Under the pieces are notes generated by a model that worked only from the letters and a program-made list of their open reading frames with translations, was not told where the DNA came from and made no database searches. Below, one piece after another: positions 37,194 through 44,770 of a stretch of 64,000 nucleotides of DNA. Where the stretch lies: positions 1,488,001 through 1,552,000 of the forward strand of contig CAVTJR010000003.1 in NCBI GenBank assembly GCA_963735115.1. Reading direction: 5' to 3'. Numbering within the stretch: position 1 is the stretch's first letter; every line of letters begins with the position of its first letter. The stretch is from JAKACA01 sp963735115. GTDB lineage: Bacteria; Actinomycetota; Acidimicrobiia; Acidimicrobiales; Bog-793. A program made the translations under genes and the position numbers.

Positions 37194-37952
37194 ATGAGCC
37201 GAGGCGGTGATCTGAGCGTTCCAGCCACGACGTTCTCCGCCGAGAGCGCCACGCTCGGACCAATGGCTGGCGACCTCGCCATTGCCGCGCTCGACATGGC
37301 TCGCCGCTTTGCCGCCGGGGCGACGATGTGGTGCGCAGCTCCCCGTTGGCCGTCGCACGCGCAGCACCTAGCGGTCGAATTCGTCCATCCCGTCATCGTC
37401 GGGAAGCGGGCCCTGCCGGCGGTGGCAGTCGGGGGCGTCGATCTCGTCAGCACGCTGCGAGTCGTCTCGTCGCCCGGCGACCTCTTCGTTGCCGTGGCCG
37501 CCGCCGACGACCCCGTCATGCGTGCCGCCATGCGCCGTGCGCCTGCCTGGGGCGTGCGCTCCGTCTGGATCGGCCAGGGTGACCGGCCCGATGTAGGTGC
37601 GGCCGACCACGTGCTCTGGCTCGACGAGGAGCTGGCGCTCTCGGCCTACGGCGGTGGCTTCGTGCTCGTCTACCACTTGCTGTGGGAGCTGACACACGTC
37701 TGCTTCGAGCACCCGGGGCTGCTCACGGCCGAGGCGGCGGACAGAGATGCTGCGTGCAGCCACGAGGTGTGCGTTAGCTGTTCCGACGAGGGGCGCTTAG
37801 CGGAAGTCGTTACGACGGGGCCGGGCTATGAGGCCCGCGTACGCACGGCCGACGGCATCGAAGGGATCGATACGACCCTCATCGGCACGCCCAGACCTGG
37901 CGACCTCGTGCTCGTGCACGCTGGCACCGCCGTCACCCTGATCGAGGACTGA
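37194..37952 (+). CDS. SIS-like domain fused to HypC-like domain
   Basis: This 252-residue protein joins two parts. Residues about 20-180 look like an SIS/phosphoheptose-isomerase-like fold (LAVEFVHPVIVGKRALPAVAV, then VSSPGDLFVAVAAADDPVMRAA). Residues 186-252 resemble HypC, the small chaperone that carries the Fe(CN)2CO unit. Cysteines C188, C193 and C196 head that part, and GDLVLVHAGTAVTLIED is the usual HypC end. HypC's N-terminal MCxxxP cysteine is replaced by the internal CSHEVCVSC segment. GGAGGAGGG lies upstream of ATG 37194. It starts an operon with a GmhA-like gene, hypE and hypF, so a role in [NiFe]-hydrogenase maturation is inferred. Confidence 0.75.
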   Translation: MSRGGDLSVPATTFSAESATLGPMAGDLAIAALDMARRFAAGATMWCAAPRWPSHAQHLAVEFVHPVIVGKRALPAVAVGGVDLVSTLRVVSSPGDLFVAVAAADDPVMRAAMRRAPAWGVRSVWIGQGDRPDVGAADHVLWLDEELALSAYGGGFVLVYHLLWELTHVCFEHPGLLTAEAADRDAACSHEVCVSCSDEGRLAEVVTTGPGYEARVRTADGIEGIDTTLIGTPRPGDLVLVHAGTAVTLIED

Positions 37953-37957
37953 AGTAC

Positions 37958-38617
37958 ATGGCCCCGGAGACGACTGACTTTCTCTACCCCTTCATCGAGG
38001 CCGACGAGCGCGATGCCACCGCTCTGATCGTCGACCTCGCAGCCTCGGCGGAGGCGAAGGCCTCGCAGAGCAAGCGGCTGCGCGCCTCCACGCTGAAACG
38101 CTTCTCAACACAGCTGGACGAGATCGCTGCCGAGATGGCTCAGCGATTCCTCGACGGTGGACGCCTTTTCACGTTCGGCAACGGCGGGAGTGCCACGGAC
38201 GCCGCCTCCTTCGCGGCGCTCTTCACCTCACCACCGAGCGGTCGGGCGCTCCCGGCCCGCTCGCTCGTTGCCGACGAAGCCACCCTTACCGCTCTCGGCA
38301 ACGACGTCGGGTTCGAGCTCGTCTTCTCCCGCCAGCTGATCGCCCACAGCCGGCCAGGCGACATCGCAATGGGCTTGTCGACGAGCGGCAACTCCGACAA
38401 CGTCATCCGAGCCTTCGGGGAGGGGCGCCGGCGCGGGCTCCTTACCGTCGGCTTGGCAGGCTACGAAGGCGGAGAGATGGCTGCCTGTGGCGATCTGGAC
38501 CATTGCCTCGTCGTGAACTCCGACAGCGTCCACCGCATCCAGGAGACACAGGACGCTGTCGGCCTCGCCCTCTGGGAGCGCGTGCAGCAATGCGTCGATG
38601 GGGAAAGGACAAGGTGA
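37958..38617 (+). CDS. GmhA-like SIS domain protein in hyp operon
   Basis: A 219-residue SIS-domain protein close to D-sedoheptulose-7-phosphate isomerase. FTFGNGGSATDAASFAALF (about 68-86) and MGLSTSGNSDNVIRAF (about 137-152) are the sugar-phosphate-binding motifs. No lipopolysaccharide heptose genes occur here; instead the gene sits inside hyp genes, as in several actinobacterial uptake-hydrogenase clusters. A role in hydrogenase maturation has been proposed from such context but its chemistry is unknown to me. It overlaps hypE by four bases (GTGA). Confidence 0.82.
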   Translation: MAPETTDFLYPFIEADERDATALIVDLAASAEAKASQSKRLRASTLKRFSTQLDEIAAEMAQRFLDGGRLFTFGNGGSATDAASFAALFTSPPSGRALPARSLVADEATLTALGNDVGFELVFSRQLIAHSRPGDIAMGLSTSGNSDNVIRAFGEGRRRGLLTVGLAGYEGGEMAACGDLDHCLVVNSDSVHRIQETQDAVGLALWERVQQCVDGERTR

Positions 38618-39744
38618 GCGGCCACCTCGAGCAGTCCCAGGACCGCACCGTCACGGCGGCCAACGGCCTCCCGAGCCAGCGGGAAGCAGCTGTCCTCGAG
38701 CGAATCGAGACGTTCCGCCGCCGCCGCCCTCGGCTGAAAGACGACATCGTCACCCTTGCCCATGGCGCCGGAGGCAAGGCATCGGCCGCCCTCATCGATG
38801 CCGTCTTCCTGGAGGCCTTCGGTCAGGGCGACGGGCCACTCGCCGACGCCGCCGTCCTCGGCCTGCCCTCGGGCGAGCGCGTCGCCCTCACGACCGACTC
38901 GTTCGTCGTCAAGCCGCTGCGCTTCCCAGGCGGGTCCATCGGGCACCTCGCCGTTCACGGGACCGTCAACGACCTTGCCGTCATGGGAGCGCGCCCCGCA
39001 TGGATGGCGGCCGCCTTCGTGCTGGAAGAAGGTTTCGCCGTGAGCGAGCTCAGGGCTGTCGTGGCGGACATGGCCGAGGCGGCAGGTGCCGCCGGCGTCG
39101 CCATCGTCACGGGCGATACGAAGGTCGTCAACCGCGGGGCCGCCGACGGCCTCTACATCACGACGACCGGCGTGGGAATCGTGCCGGAGGGGCGTCGGCT
39201 CGGGCCTGATCTCGTCCGTCCCGGCGACCGCGTCATCGTCTCGGGGACCATCGGAGACCACGGCATGGCCGTCATGCTCGCCCGCGGGGACCTGGCCCTC
39301 GAAGCAGAGCTGCGCTCTGACACGGCTCCGCTCGCTGACCTCGTCGAAGTGCTGCTCGCCGTCGCCCCGTCCACGCGCTGGATCCGAGACCCGACGCGCG
39401 GCGGCCTCGGGACGATCTGCAACGAGCTCGCCCGCGACGCCGGCGTCGCCGTCGTCCTCGAGGAGGCGGCACTCCCGCTGCAACCGAGCGTGATGGGCGC
39501 CTGCGACGTGCTCGGCATCGACCCGCTCTACGTCGCCAACGAGGGCAAGTTCTTGGCGGTCGTCCCCGCCCCGGAAGCTGCCGCCGGACTCGATGCCCTG
39601 CGGGCACACCCACTCGGCGCCGACGCCGCCGACATTGGCGAGATCCGGGCCGACCCCGAGGGCATCGTCGTGCTCCGCACGGGCTTCGGCGGCACTCGCA
39701 TCGTCGACATGCTCGTCGGGGACCCTCTCCCCCGCATCTGCTGA
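38614..39744 (+). CDS. hypE: Hydrogenase maturation protein HypE
   Basis: HypE dehydrates a carbamoylated C-terminal cysteine to a thiocyanate, the cyanide donor for the active-site iron. The 376-residue protein has the PurM-like fold motifs (HGAGGK, LTTDSFVVKPL, NDLAVMGARP, RDPTRGGLGT) and ends in PRIC, the required terminal cysteine. A roughly 45-residue N-terminal extension precedes the usual start (LAHGAGG). Start GTG 38614 overlaps the SIS gene stop. hypF follows after 2 bp. Confidence 0.95.
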   Translation: MSGHLEQSQDRTVTAANGLPSQREAAVLERIETFRRRRPRLKDDIVTLAHGAGGKASAALIDAVFLEAFGQGDGPLADAAVLGLPSGERVALTTDSFVVKPLRFPGGSIGHLAVHGTVNDLAVMGARPAWMAAAFVLEEGFAVSELRAVVADMAEAAGAAGVAIVTGDTKVVNRGAADGLYITTTGVGIVPEGRRLGPDLVRPGDRVIVSGTIGDHGMAVMLARGDLALEAELRSDTAPLADLVEVLLAVAPSTRWIRDPTRGGLGTICNELARDAGVAVVLEEAALPLQPSVMGACDVLGIDPLYVANEGKFLAVVPAPEAAAGLDALRAHPLGADAADIGEIRADPEGIVVLRTGFGGTRIVDMLVGDPLPRIC

Positions 39745-39746
39745 AG

Positions 39747-42077
39747 ATGGGCGCGCTCGGCGCCGCCGTCGGCGTCTCGATCGGCACCGAGCGGCGCCGC
39801 GTCCGCGTGACGGGCACCGTGCAAGGAGTCGGTTTCAGGCCTTTCGTCTACCGGGAAGCGGTCGCCCTCGGCCTGAGGGGCTACGTGTGCAACGACTCGG
39901 CGGGCGTCCTGATCGAGGTCGAGGGCAACCCCGAGGCCGTGGTGAGCTTGTGCCGGATCCTGCTCGAGAGCCCGCCGCCGCTGGCCCGGGTGACCTCCGT
40001 CGAAGCGACGACGATGGAGGTGGTCGGCTTCCGGGACGGCTTCCGCATCATCGAGAGCGCCGCTCAGGGCGCGCCGGACGCGCCAGTGAGCGTAGACACG
40101 GCCGCCTGCAGCGAGTGCCTGGCCGAGGTGGACGACCCAGGCGATCGACGTCACGGCTACCCCTTCACGAACTGCACAAACTGTGGCCCCCGCTACACGA
40201 TCGTGCTCTCTGTCCCCTACGACCGACCGGCGACGACGATGGCGGGCTTCGTCATGTGCAAGAGATGCCAGGCCGAGTACGACGACCCAGGCGACCGCCG
40301 ATTCCACGCGCAGCCGAACTCGTGTCCCGCCTGCGGTCCGCGTCTGCGCTACTGCGCGCCGGACGGCACCGTGGTCGCCGAGTCCGCGACGGCACTCCGC
40401 CTCGCCGTGGAGAGCCTCCTCGCCGGAGGAGTCCTCGCCGTGAAAGGAGTCGGCGGCTACCACCTCGCCACCGACGCCACGAATGATGCCGCTGTGGGCA
40501 CGCTCCGGCGACGCAAGGCCCGCGACGACAAGCCGTTCGCCGTCATGGTGGCCGAACCGGAGGCGGCGAGGCGCTTGTGCGAGCTGGACGCTCTCGCCGT
40601 GACGGCCCTCCGCTCGCCGCCGCGGCCGATTGTGCTGGCGCCGCGCAAGGCGGGCGGTCCGCTCGCCGCCGGAGTGGCGCCGGGTCTGCCCGAACTCGGC
40701 CTCATGCTCCCGTACTCGCCCCTCCATCACCTTCTCCTCGTGGGCGTCGGCCGGCCGCTCGTGATGACGAGCGGGAACCTTTCCGACGACCCCATTGCCC
40801 ACCTCGATGAGGACGCCATCGAGCGCCTCGGCCCCCTCGTGGACGGAGTGCTCGCCCATGACCGGCCGATCCACATCCGTTGTGACGACTCGGTCGTGCG
40901 CTCCGCCGCCGGCCGCATGCAGGCCGTGCGGCGATCGCGCGGCTTTGCCCCCGAGCCGCTCGCGCTGCCGAGTGCGGCACGGCGGCAGGTGCTTGCAGTC
41001 GGGGCGGAGCTGAAGAACACCGTCTCGGTCGCCAAAGGTGCCGCCCTCGTCACGAGCCATCACATCGGCGACCTCGAGCACCTTGCCACCTACCGGTCGT
41101 TCCTGCAGGCGTCGGCGCACCTCCCTGCCCTCTACGGCGTCGAGCCGGACGTCGTCGTGCACGACATGCACCCGGAGTACCTCTCCACCAAGTACGCCCT
41201 CGATCTCGAGCTCGAGCCGTGGGCGGTCCAGCACCACCACGCCCATGTGGCCTCCTGCCTGGCCGAGCACGGGCGGACAGAGGCGGTGCTGGGCGTGGTC
41301 TTCGACGGTCTCGGCCTCGGCCCCGACGGCGTCCTCTGGGGCGGCGAGTTCCTCGTGGCCGATCTGGAGGGTTTCGAGCGGGTGGGGCACCTCGCTGCCG
41401 TCGACATGCCGGGGGGGACGGCGGCGATCAAGGAGCCCTGGCGGATGGCGCTCTCCTGGGTGGCTGCGACGGGCGGGGGCACTGCGGCCGCTCAGCTCGG
41501 CCCCGGCCTTGACGAGCGGTGGCGAGCCGTTCTCCGTCTCCTCGAAGGTGACGGCCTCCTCCCGAGCACGACGAGCGTCGGCCGGCTCTTCGATGCCGTG
41601 GCGGCCCTGCTCGGCATCCGCACGAAGATCACCTACGAGGGCCAGGCGGCCATCGAGCTCGAGGCGCTCGCCGCCGGCGTTCCCGACGCCGTGGCGACGG
41701 CCTACCCCGTCGAGTTGCGCCAGGCAGAGACGACGGTCGTGCTCGATCCGGCTCCCTTGATCGGGGCCGTCATCGAGGAGCGGCTCCGGGGAAGGTCGCC
41801 GGCGCTCATCGCCGCTGGGTTCCACAAAGGCCTCGGCACAGGGGCGGCGACCCTCGCCGCTCGACTGGCGCTGGACCGTCGTCTCGACACCGTGGCGCTC
41901 AGCGGTGGTGTCTTCCAGAACGCCCGCCTCACACGTGTCATGGAGGGCGAGCTCAAACGTCTCGGCCTGGCGGTGCTTGTGCATGAGCTCGTACCGCCCA
42001 ACGACGGCGGTATCAGCGTCGGTCAAGCCGCCATCGGGGCGACGGCGGCCGGCCCACCGCCCCTAGCTCGCCATTAG
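39747..42077 (+). CDS. hypF: Carbamoyltransferase HypF
   Basis: HypF makes carbamoyl-AMP from carbamoyl phosphate and transfers the carbamoyl group to HypE. The 776-residue chain has an acylphosphatase domain (VTGTVQGVGFRPFVYREA), paired CxxC zinc fingers (CSECL, CTNCGP, CKRCQ, CPACGP, residues about 115-190), a YrdC-like domain (KGVGGYHLATDA) and a Kae1-like C-terminal domain (HHHAHVASC and SGGVFQNARL). All domains are complete and length is normal. It converges with hypD. Confidence 0.95.
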   Translation: MGALGAAVGVSIGTERRRVRVTGTVQGVGFRPFVYREAVALGLRGYVCNDSAGVLIEVEGNPEAVVSLCRILLESPPPLARVTSVEATTMEVVGFRDGFRIIESAAQGAPDAPVSVDTAACSECLAEVDDPGDRRHGYPFTNCTNCGPRYTIVLSVPYDRPATTMAGFVMCKRCQAEYDDPGDRRFHAQPNSCPACGPRLRYCAPDGTVVAESATALRLAVESLLAGGVLAVKGVGGYHLATDATNDAAVGTLRRRKARDDKPFAVMVAEPEAARRLCELDALAVTALRSPPRPIVLAPRKAGGPLAAGVAPGLPELGLMLPYSPLHHLLLVGVGRPLVMTSGNLSDDPIAHLDEDAIERLGPLVDGVLAHDRPIHIRCDDSVVRSAAGRMQAVRRSRGFAPEPLALPSAARRQVLAVGAELKNTVSVAKGAALVTSHHIGDLEHLATYRSFLQASAHLPALYGVEPDVVVHDMHPEYLSTKYALDLELEPWAVQHHHAHVASCLAEHGRTEAVLGVVFDGLGLGPDGVLWGGEFLVADLEGFERVGHLAAVDMPGGTAAIKEPWRMALSWVAATGGGTAAAQLGPGLDERWRAVLRLLEGDGLLPSTTSVGRLFDAVAALLGIRTKITYEGQAAIELEALAAGVPDAVATAYPVELRQAETTVVLDPAPLIGAVIEERLRGRSPALIAAGFHKGLGTGAATLAARLALDRRLDTVALSGGVFQNARLTRVMEGELKRLGLAVLVHELVPPNDGGISVGQAAIGATAAGPPPLARH

Positions 42078-42134
42078 AAACCGACAGCAGTCACACGGCT
42101 CCGCCCGGTCCCGAACCAGCTCGCGCAGCCGGCT

Positions 42135-43262
42135 TCACCTCCTGGGGCCGAGTCCGATGGCTACCTCCCGGTGGAGGCGGCCGAAGTTGTAGTAGGCAGC
42201 ACATGCGCCCTCGGAGGAGACCATGCACGTGCCGATCGGCGTCTCCGGCGTGCAAGCCGTGCCGAACACCTTGCATTCCCAGGGCTTGATGACGCCCTTC
42301 AGCACCTCCCCGCACTGGCAGGCTTTCGGGTCGGCCACGCGGACACCCGGCACGCTGTAACGGAGCTCGGCGTCGAACTCGGCGAACTCCGGTCGCAGCT
42401 TGAGGGCGCTCTGGGAGATGAACCCGAGTCCGCGCCACTCGAAGTGGGGCCGGAGCTCGAACACCTCCGCCAGGATCTCGAGCGCCCGCGGGTTGCCCTC
42501 GTCGCGCACGCAGCGCGTGTACTGATTCTCGACACAGCACCTCCCTTGACGGATCTGGAGGAGGAGCATCTCGATCGCCTGCAGGATGTCGAGCGGCTCG
42601 AAGCCGGCCGTCACGAGCGGCTTCCCGTAGGTCTCCGGCACGAAGCGATAGGGCCGTTGCCCCACCACGGTCGAAACATGGCCGGGCCCGAGAAATCCGT
42701 CGAGCCGCAGATCCGGGGACTCGAGAATCGCTTTGATCGGCGGCACGATCGTGACGTGATTCGAGAAGACCGTGAAGTTCCTCACGGCTTCCTGGCGGGC
42801 GCGCAGCAGGGTCACGGCGGTCGATGGCGCCGTCGTTTCGAAGCCGACGGCGAAGAACACAACCTCGCGGTCAGGGTTCTCCACCGCCACCCGCAGGGCG
42901 TCGAGGGGCGAGTAGACGAAGCGGACGTCGGCACCGCGCGCCTTGGCCGACAGGAGGTTGCCCGCCGAGCCGGGCACTCGCATCATGTCGCCGAACGACG
43001 TGAAGATGACGCCGGGCTCCTCCGCCACGGCGATGGCGTCGTCGATGCGACCCATCGGGATGACGCATACCGGACAACCAGGGCCGTGCACGAGCTCGAT
43101 CGTGTCCGGCAGGACGTGCTCGATCCCATGGCGGTAGATCGTGTGCGTGTGGCCGCCGCAGACCTCCATGAACTTGAAGTGGTCCTCATCTGCCAGCTGA
43201 CTGATCCGCGCAACGAGCGCTCGGGCCGCTGCTGGGTCGCGGTACTCGTCGACGAAGCGCAT
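42135..43262 (-). CDS. hypD: Hydrogenase maturation protein HypD
   Basis: HypD is the [4Fe-4S] scaffold on which, with HypC, the Fe(CN)2CO group is built. The 375-residue protein retains FMEVCGGHTH, GPGCPVCV, a GFETTAP motif and the C-terminal cysteine cluster (CQCGEV, ECKVFGTACTPETPIGTC). It starts four bases after the hypC stop, so HypC and HypD are co-translated. It is the last gene of the minus-strand hyp operon. Confidence 0.95.
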   Translation of the reverse strand: MRFVDEYRDPAAARALVARISQLADEDHFKFMEVCGGHTHTIYRHGIEHVLPDTIELVHGPGCPVCVIPMGRIDDAIAVAEEPGVIFTSFGDMMRVPGSAGNLLSAKARGADVRFVYSPLDALRVAVENPDREVVFFAVGFETTAPSTAVTLLRARQEAVRNFTVFSNHVTIVPPIKAILESPDLRLDGFLGPGHVSTVVGQRPYRFVPETYGKPLVTAGFEPLDILQAIEMLLLQIRQGRCCVENQYTRCVRDEGNPRALEILAEVFELRPHFEWRGLGFISQSALKLRPEFAEFDAELRYSVPGVRVADPKACQCGEVLKGVIKPWECKVFGTACTPETPIGTCMVSSEGACAAYYNFGRLHREVAIGLGPRR

Positions 43263-43266
43263 GGCC

Positions 43267-43539
43267 TCAGGTGATCTTCGAGTCGACGACGGAGCGAACC
43301 TCGTCCTCGTAGGCCTGACCCATCAATCTCAGGCCGGACATCGCCAGTTCCGCCTCCTCCTCGTCAATCTTCGACATGGCGAAGCCGACGTGTATCAGCA
43401 CCCAGTCTCCCGGAACGATGCCCTCATCCTCGAGCAGCCCATAGTTGATGTTGCGCCGCACGCCGGCGACGTCGACCTTCGCCAGCTGGCGAACGGGGTC
43501 GACGATCTCGACAACTTCACCTGGAATGCCGAGGCACAT
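43267..43539 (-). CDS. hypC: Hydrogenase maturation chaperone HypC
   Basis: This 90-residue chaperone begins MCLGIPGEVVEI with the essential Cys2 and has GDWVLIHVGFAMSKIDEEEA at about 50-70. AGGGAGGAG lies six to seven bases upstream of ATG 43539, an excellent ribosome-binding site. The frame is open upstream to 43683 and there carries the displaced tail of hypA, so a hypA frameshift would read straight into it. hypD follows. Confidence 0.93.
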   Translation of the reverse strand: MCLGIPGEVVEIVDPVRQLAKVDVAGVRRNINYGLLEDEGIVPGDWVLIHVGFAMSKIDEEEAELAMSGLRLMGQAYEDEVRSVVDSKIT

Positions 43540-43571
43540 GGCTTCTCCTCCCTGTCGAGCCCGGTACCCGA

Positions 43572-43889
43572 TCAGCTCGAGCGTGAGCTCGTCGCCGCCG
43601 ATCTGTGACACCCGCGGGCACCGCAAGCGGGGCAGGCGATGATCGGCTTGCTCGACTCGAATGTCTCCCAACAGGTCAAGCATCTACCCCTGACCGGCAT
43701 GAGCACCAGCTCGGCTCTGAGCGAGTCACTCACGCAGCCGGCGGCCGCCGGCGCGAACGACTGCTCGAAGGCTTCCGGGTGCGCGTGATGCAGCGGACCG
43801 ACGCGGGCGCGCACGCCCGCCACGGGACGCTCCCCGGTGCGCTTCTCGACGACATCGACGATCGCCTCGCAGAGGCTGAGCTCGTGCAT
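43572..43889 (-). CDS. hypA: Nickel metallochaperone HypA, C-terminus altered by a frameshift
   Basis: HypA delivers Ni2+ to the hydrogenase large subunit. The 105-residue product keeps the Ni-binding start MHELSL (His2) and the zinc site C70xxC73...C86xxC89. After ACPACGARG it changes to CHRSAATSSRSS and stops. In the -1 frame the same DNA reads VSQIGGDELTLELIGYR, the expected HypA ending. The break is at about 43611, in the codons CGC GGG TGT. In that other frame there is no stop before the hypC ATG, so a -1 slip would give a HypA-HypC fusion. ATG 43889 overlaps the YceI stop (TGATG). Sequencing error is possible. Confidence 0.8.
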   Translation of the reverse strand: MHELSLCEAIVDVVEKRTGERPVAGVRARVGPLHHAHPEAFEQSFAPAAAGCVSDSLRAELVLMPVRGRCLTCWETFESSKPIIACPACGARGCHRSAATSSRSS

Positions 43890-44401
43890 CACCCCGCCTT
43901 GGCGACGATCCGGACCCGGATGGTGACGTCCGGGTACACCCGCAACATCATGATCCTCGGAGGTTCCATCCCGAAGTCCCGCAGGTTGAACACGTGCTGC
44001 CCCTCGAATACGACGGTGCCACCCGCGAGGGTCGAGAATGTCACCTCGTCGGCCACCCGCTGGGTGACGCCCCGGAACGTGATGTCCCCGTCAGCCACGT
44101 AGCTCCCCTTCGTCTCGCCCGGCGTCAGCTGTCGCAGGACTGCGGTGATCGCCGGGAAGCGTCTGGCTTCCACGCGCCGCATCATCTCCCGGTCGTACAA
44201 GCCGTTGCCTGATGACATCTCGGCGATCGGCAGCTCCAGGTGGGCTCGCACGGGCGATGACAGGTTGACGAGCCCGTCGGCCCCGACCTCGCCCTCGAAG
44301 TAGCCGTCCATCCCGTGAGTCTCCGAGTGGATCGGATGAAGGCTCGAGCGTGCCTCGATCCACACGGTGGTCTCGTCCGGGTCGATGGTGTAACGGCCCA
44401 T
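43889..44401 (-). CDS. YceI-family protein in hyp operon
   Basis: A 170-residue lipocalin-like YceI/polyisoprenoid-binding-type domain. TTVWIEARSSLHPIHSETHGMDGYFEG at the N-terminus and MMRRVEARRFPAITAVLRQL mid-chain show the family pattern. No signal peptide is present, so unlike typical YceI it should be cytoplasmic. It is translationally coupled to hypA, implying a link to hydrogenase maturation or function. The ligand is unknown. Confidence 0.8.
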   Translation of the reverse strand: MGRYTIDPDETTVWIEARSSLHPIHSETHGMDGYFEGEVGADGLVNLSSPVRAHLELPIAEMSSGNGLYDREMMRRVEARRFPAITAVLRQLTPGETKGSYVADGDITFRGVTQRVADEVTFSTLAGGTVVFEGQHVFNLRDFGMEPPRIMMLRVYPDVTIRVRIVAKAG

Positions 44402-44447
44402 CAGCGCACCCGCCGGCTGGGTCGATGCGCTCGGCGAAGCGCCACGG

Positions 44448-44552
44448 TCACAGCGCTCGAGTCTTCAGGTACGAGGCGATGTCCGGGCGCGACCGACCTA
44501 CGAGAGCCGTGATGACGGCGAACACAAGTGTCAACGGCACCGTTTCGATCAC
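44448..44552 (-). CDS. 34-residue single-pass membrane peptide, head of hyp operon
   Basis: A short ORF with GTG 44552 preceded by GGGGGAGAG at optimal spacing. Its translation starts MIETVPLTLVFAVITALVGR, one membrane helix (residues 5-19), followed by RSRPDIASYLKTRAL, a basic helix-like tail. The stop is at 44448, 47 bp before the YceI gene on the same strand. Strong ribosome-binding site, clean hydrophobic segment and operon position support a real gene. It might anchor the hydrogenase or its maturation proteins to the membrane, which is speculation. No family was recognised. Confidence 0.55.
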   Translation of the reverse strand: MIETVPLTLVFAVITALVGRSRPDIASYLKTRAL

Positions 44553-44770
44553 GTTTCTCTCCCCCTTCTTCCTTGCGGGCGGGATGTCCCCGCGCCACGG
44601 AGGCCTGCGAGCATACGCGGCACGCCGGTGGCATCGACGCCGGCGGGTCCCTGCCCGAGCGTCGACCGGAGTCGACGGCAGCGTGACGGCGAGGTGTACG
44701 GCGCCGTCGACTCAGTTGAGCCCATGCCGGAGGTCCCGCCCGTCGCGGGCAGTCGTCGCACTGTGGAGGT

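Noticed and set aside
37958..38617. Lipopolysaccharide heptose synthesis gene
   Set aside because: No other heptose genes occur and the gene is coupled to hypE, so maturation context outweighs the family name.
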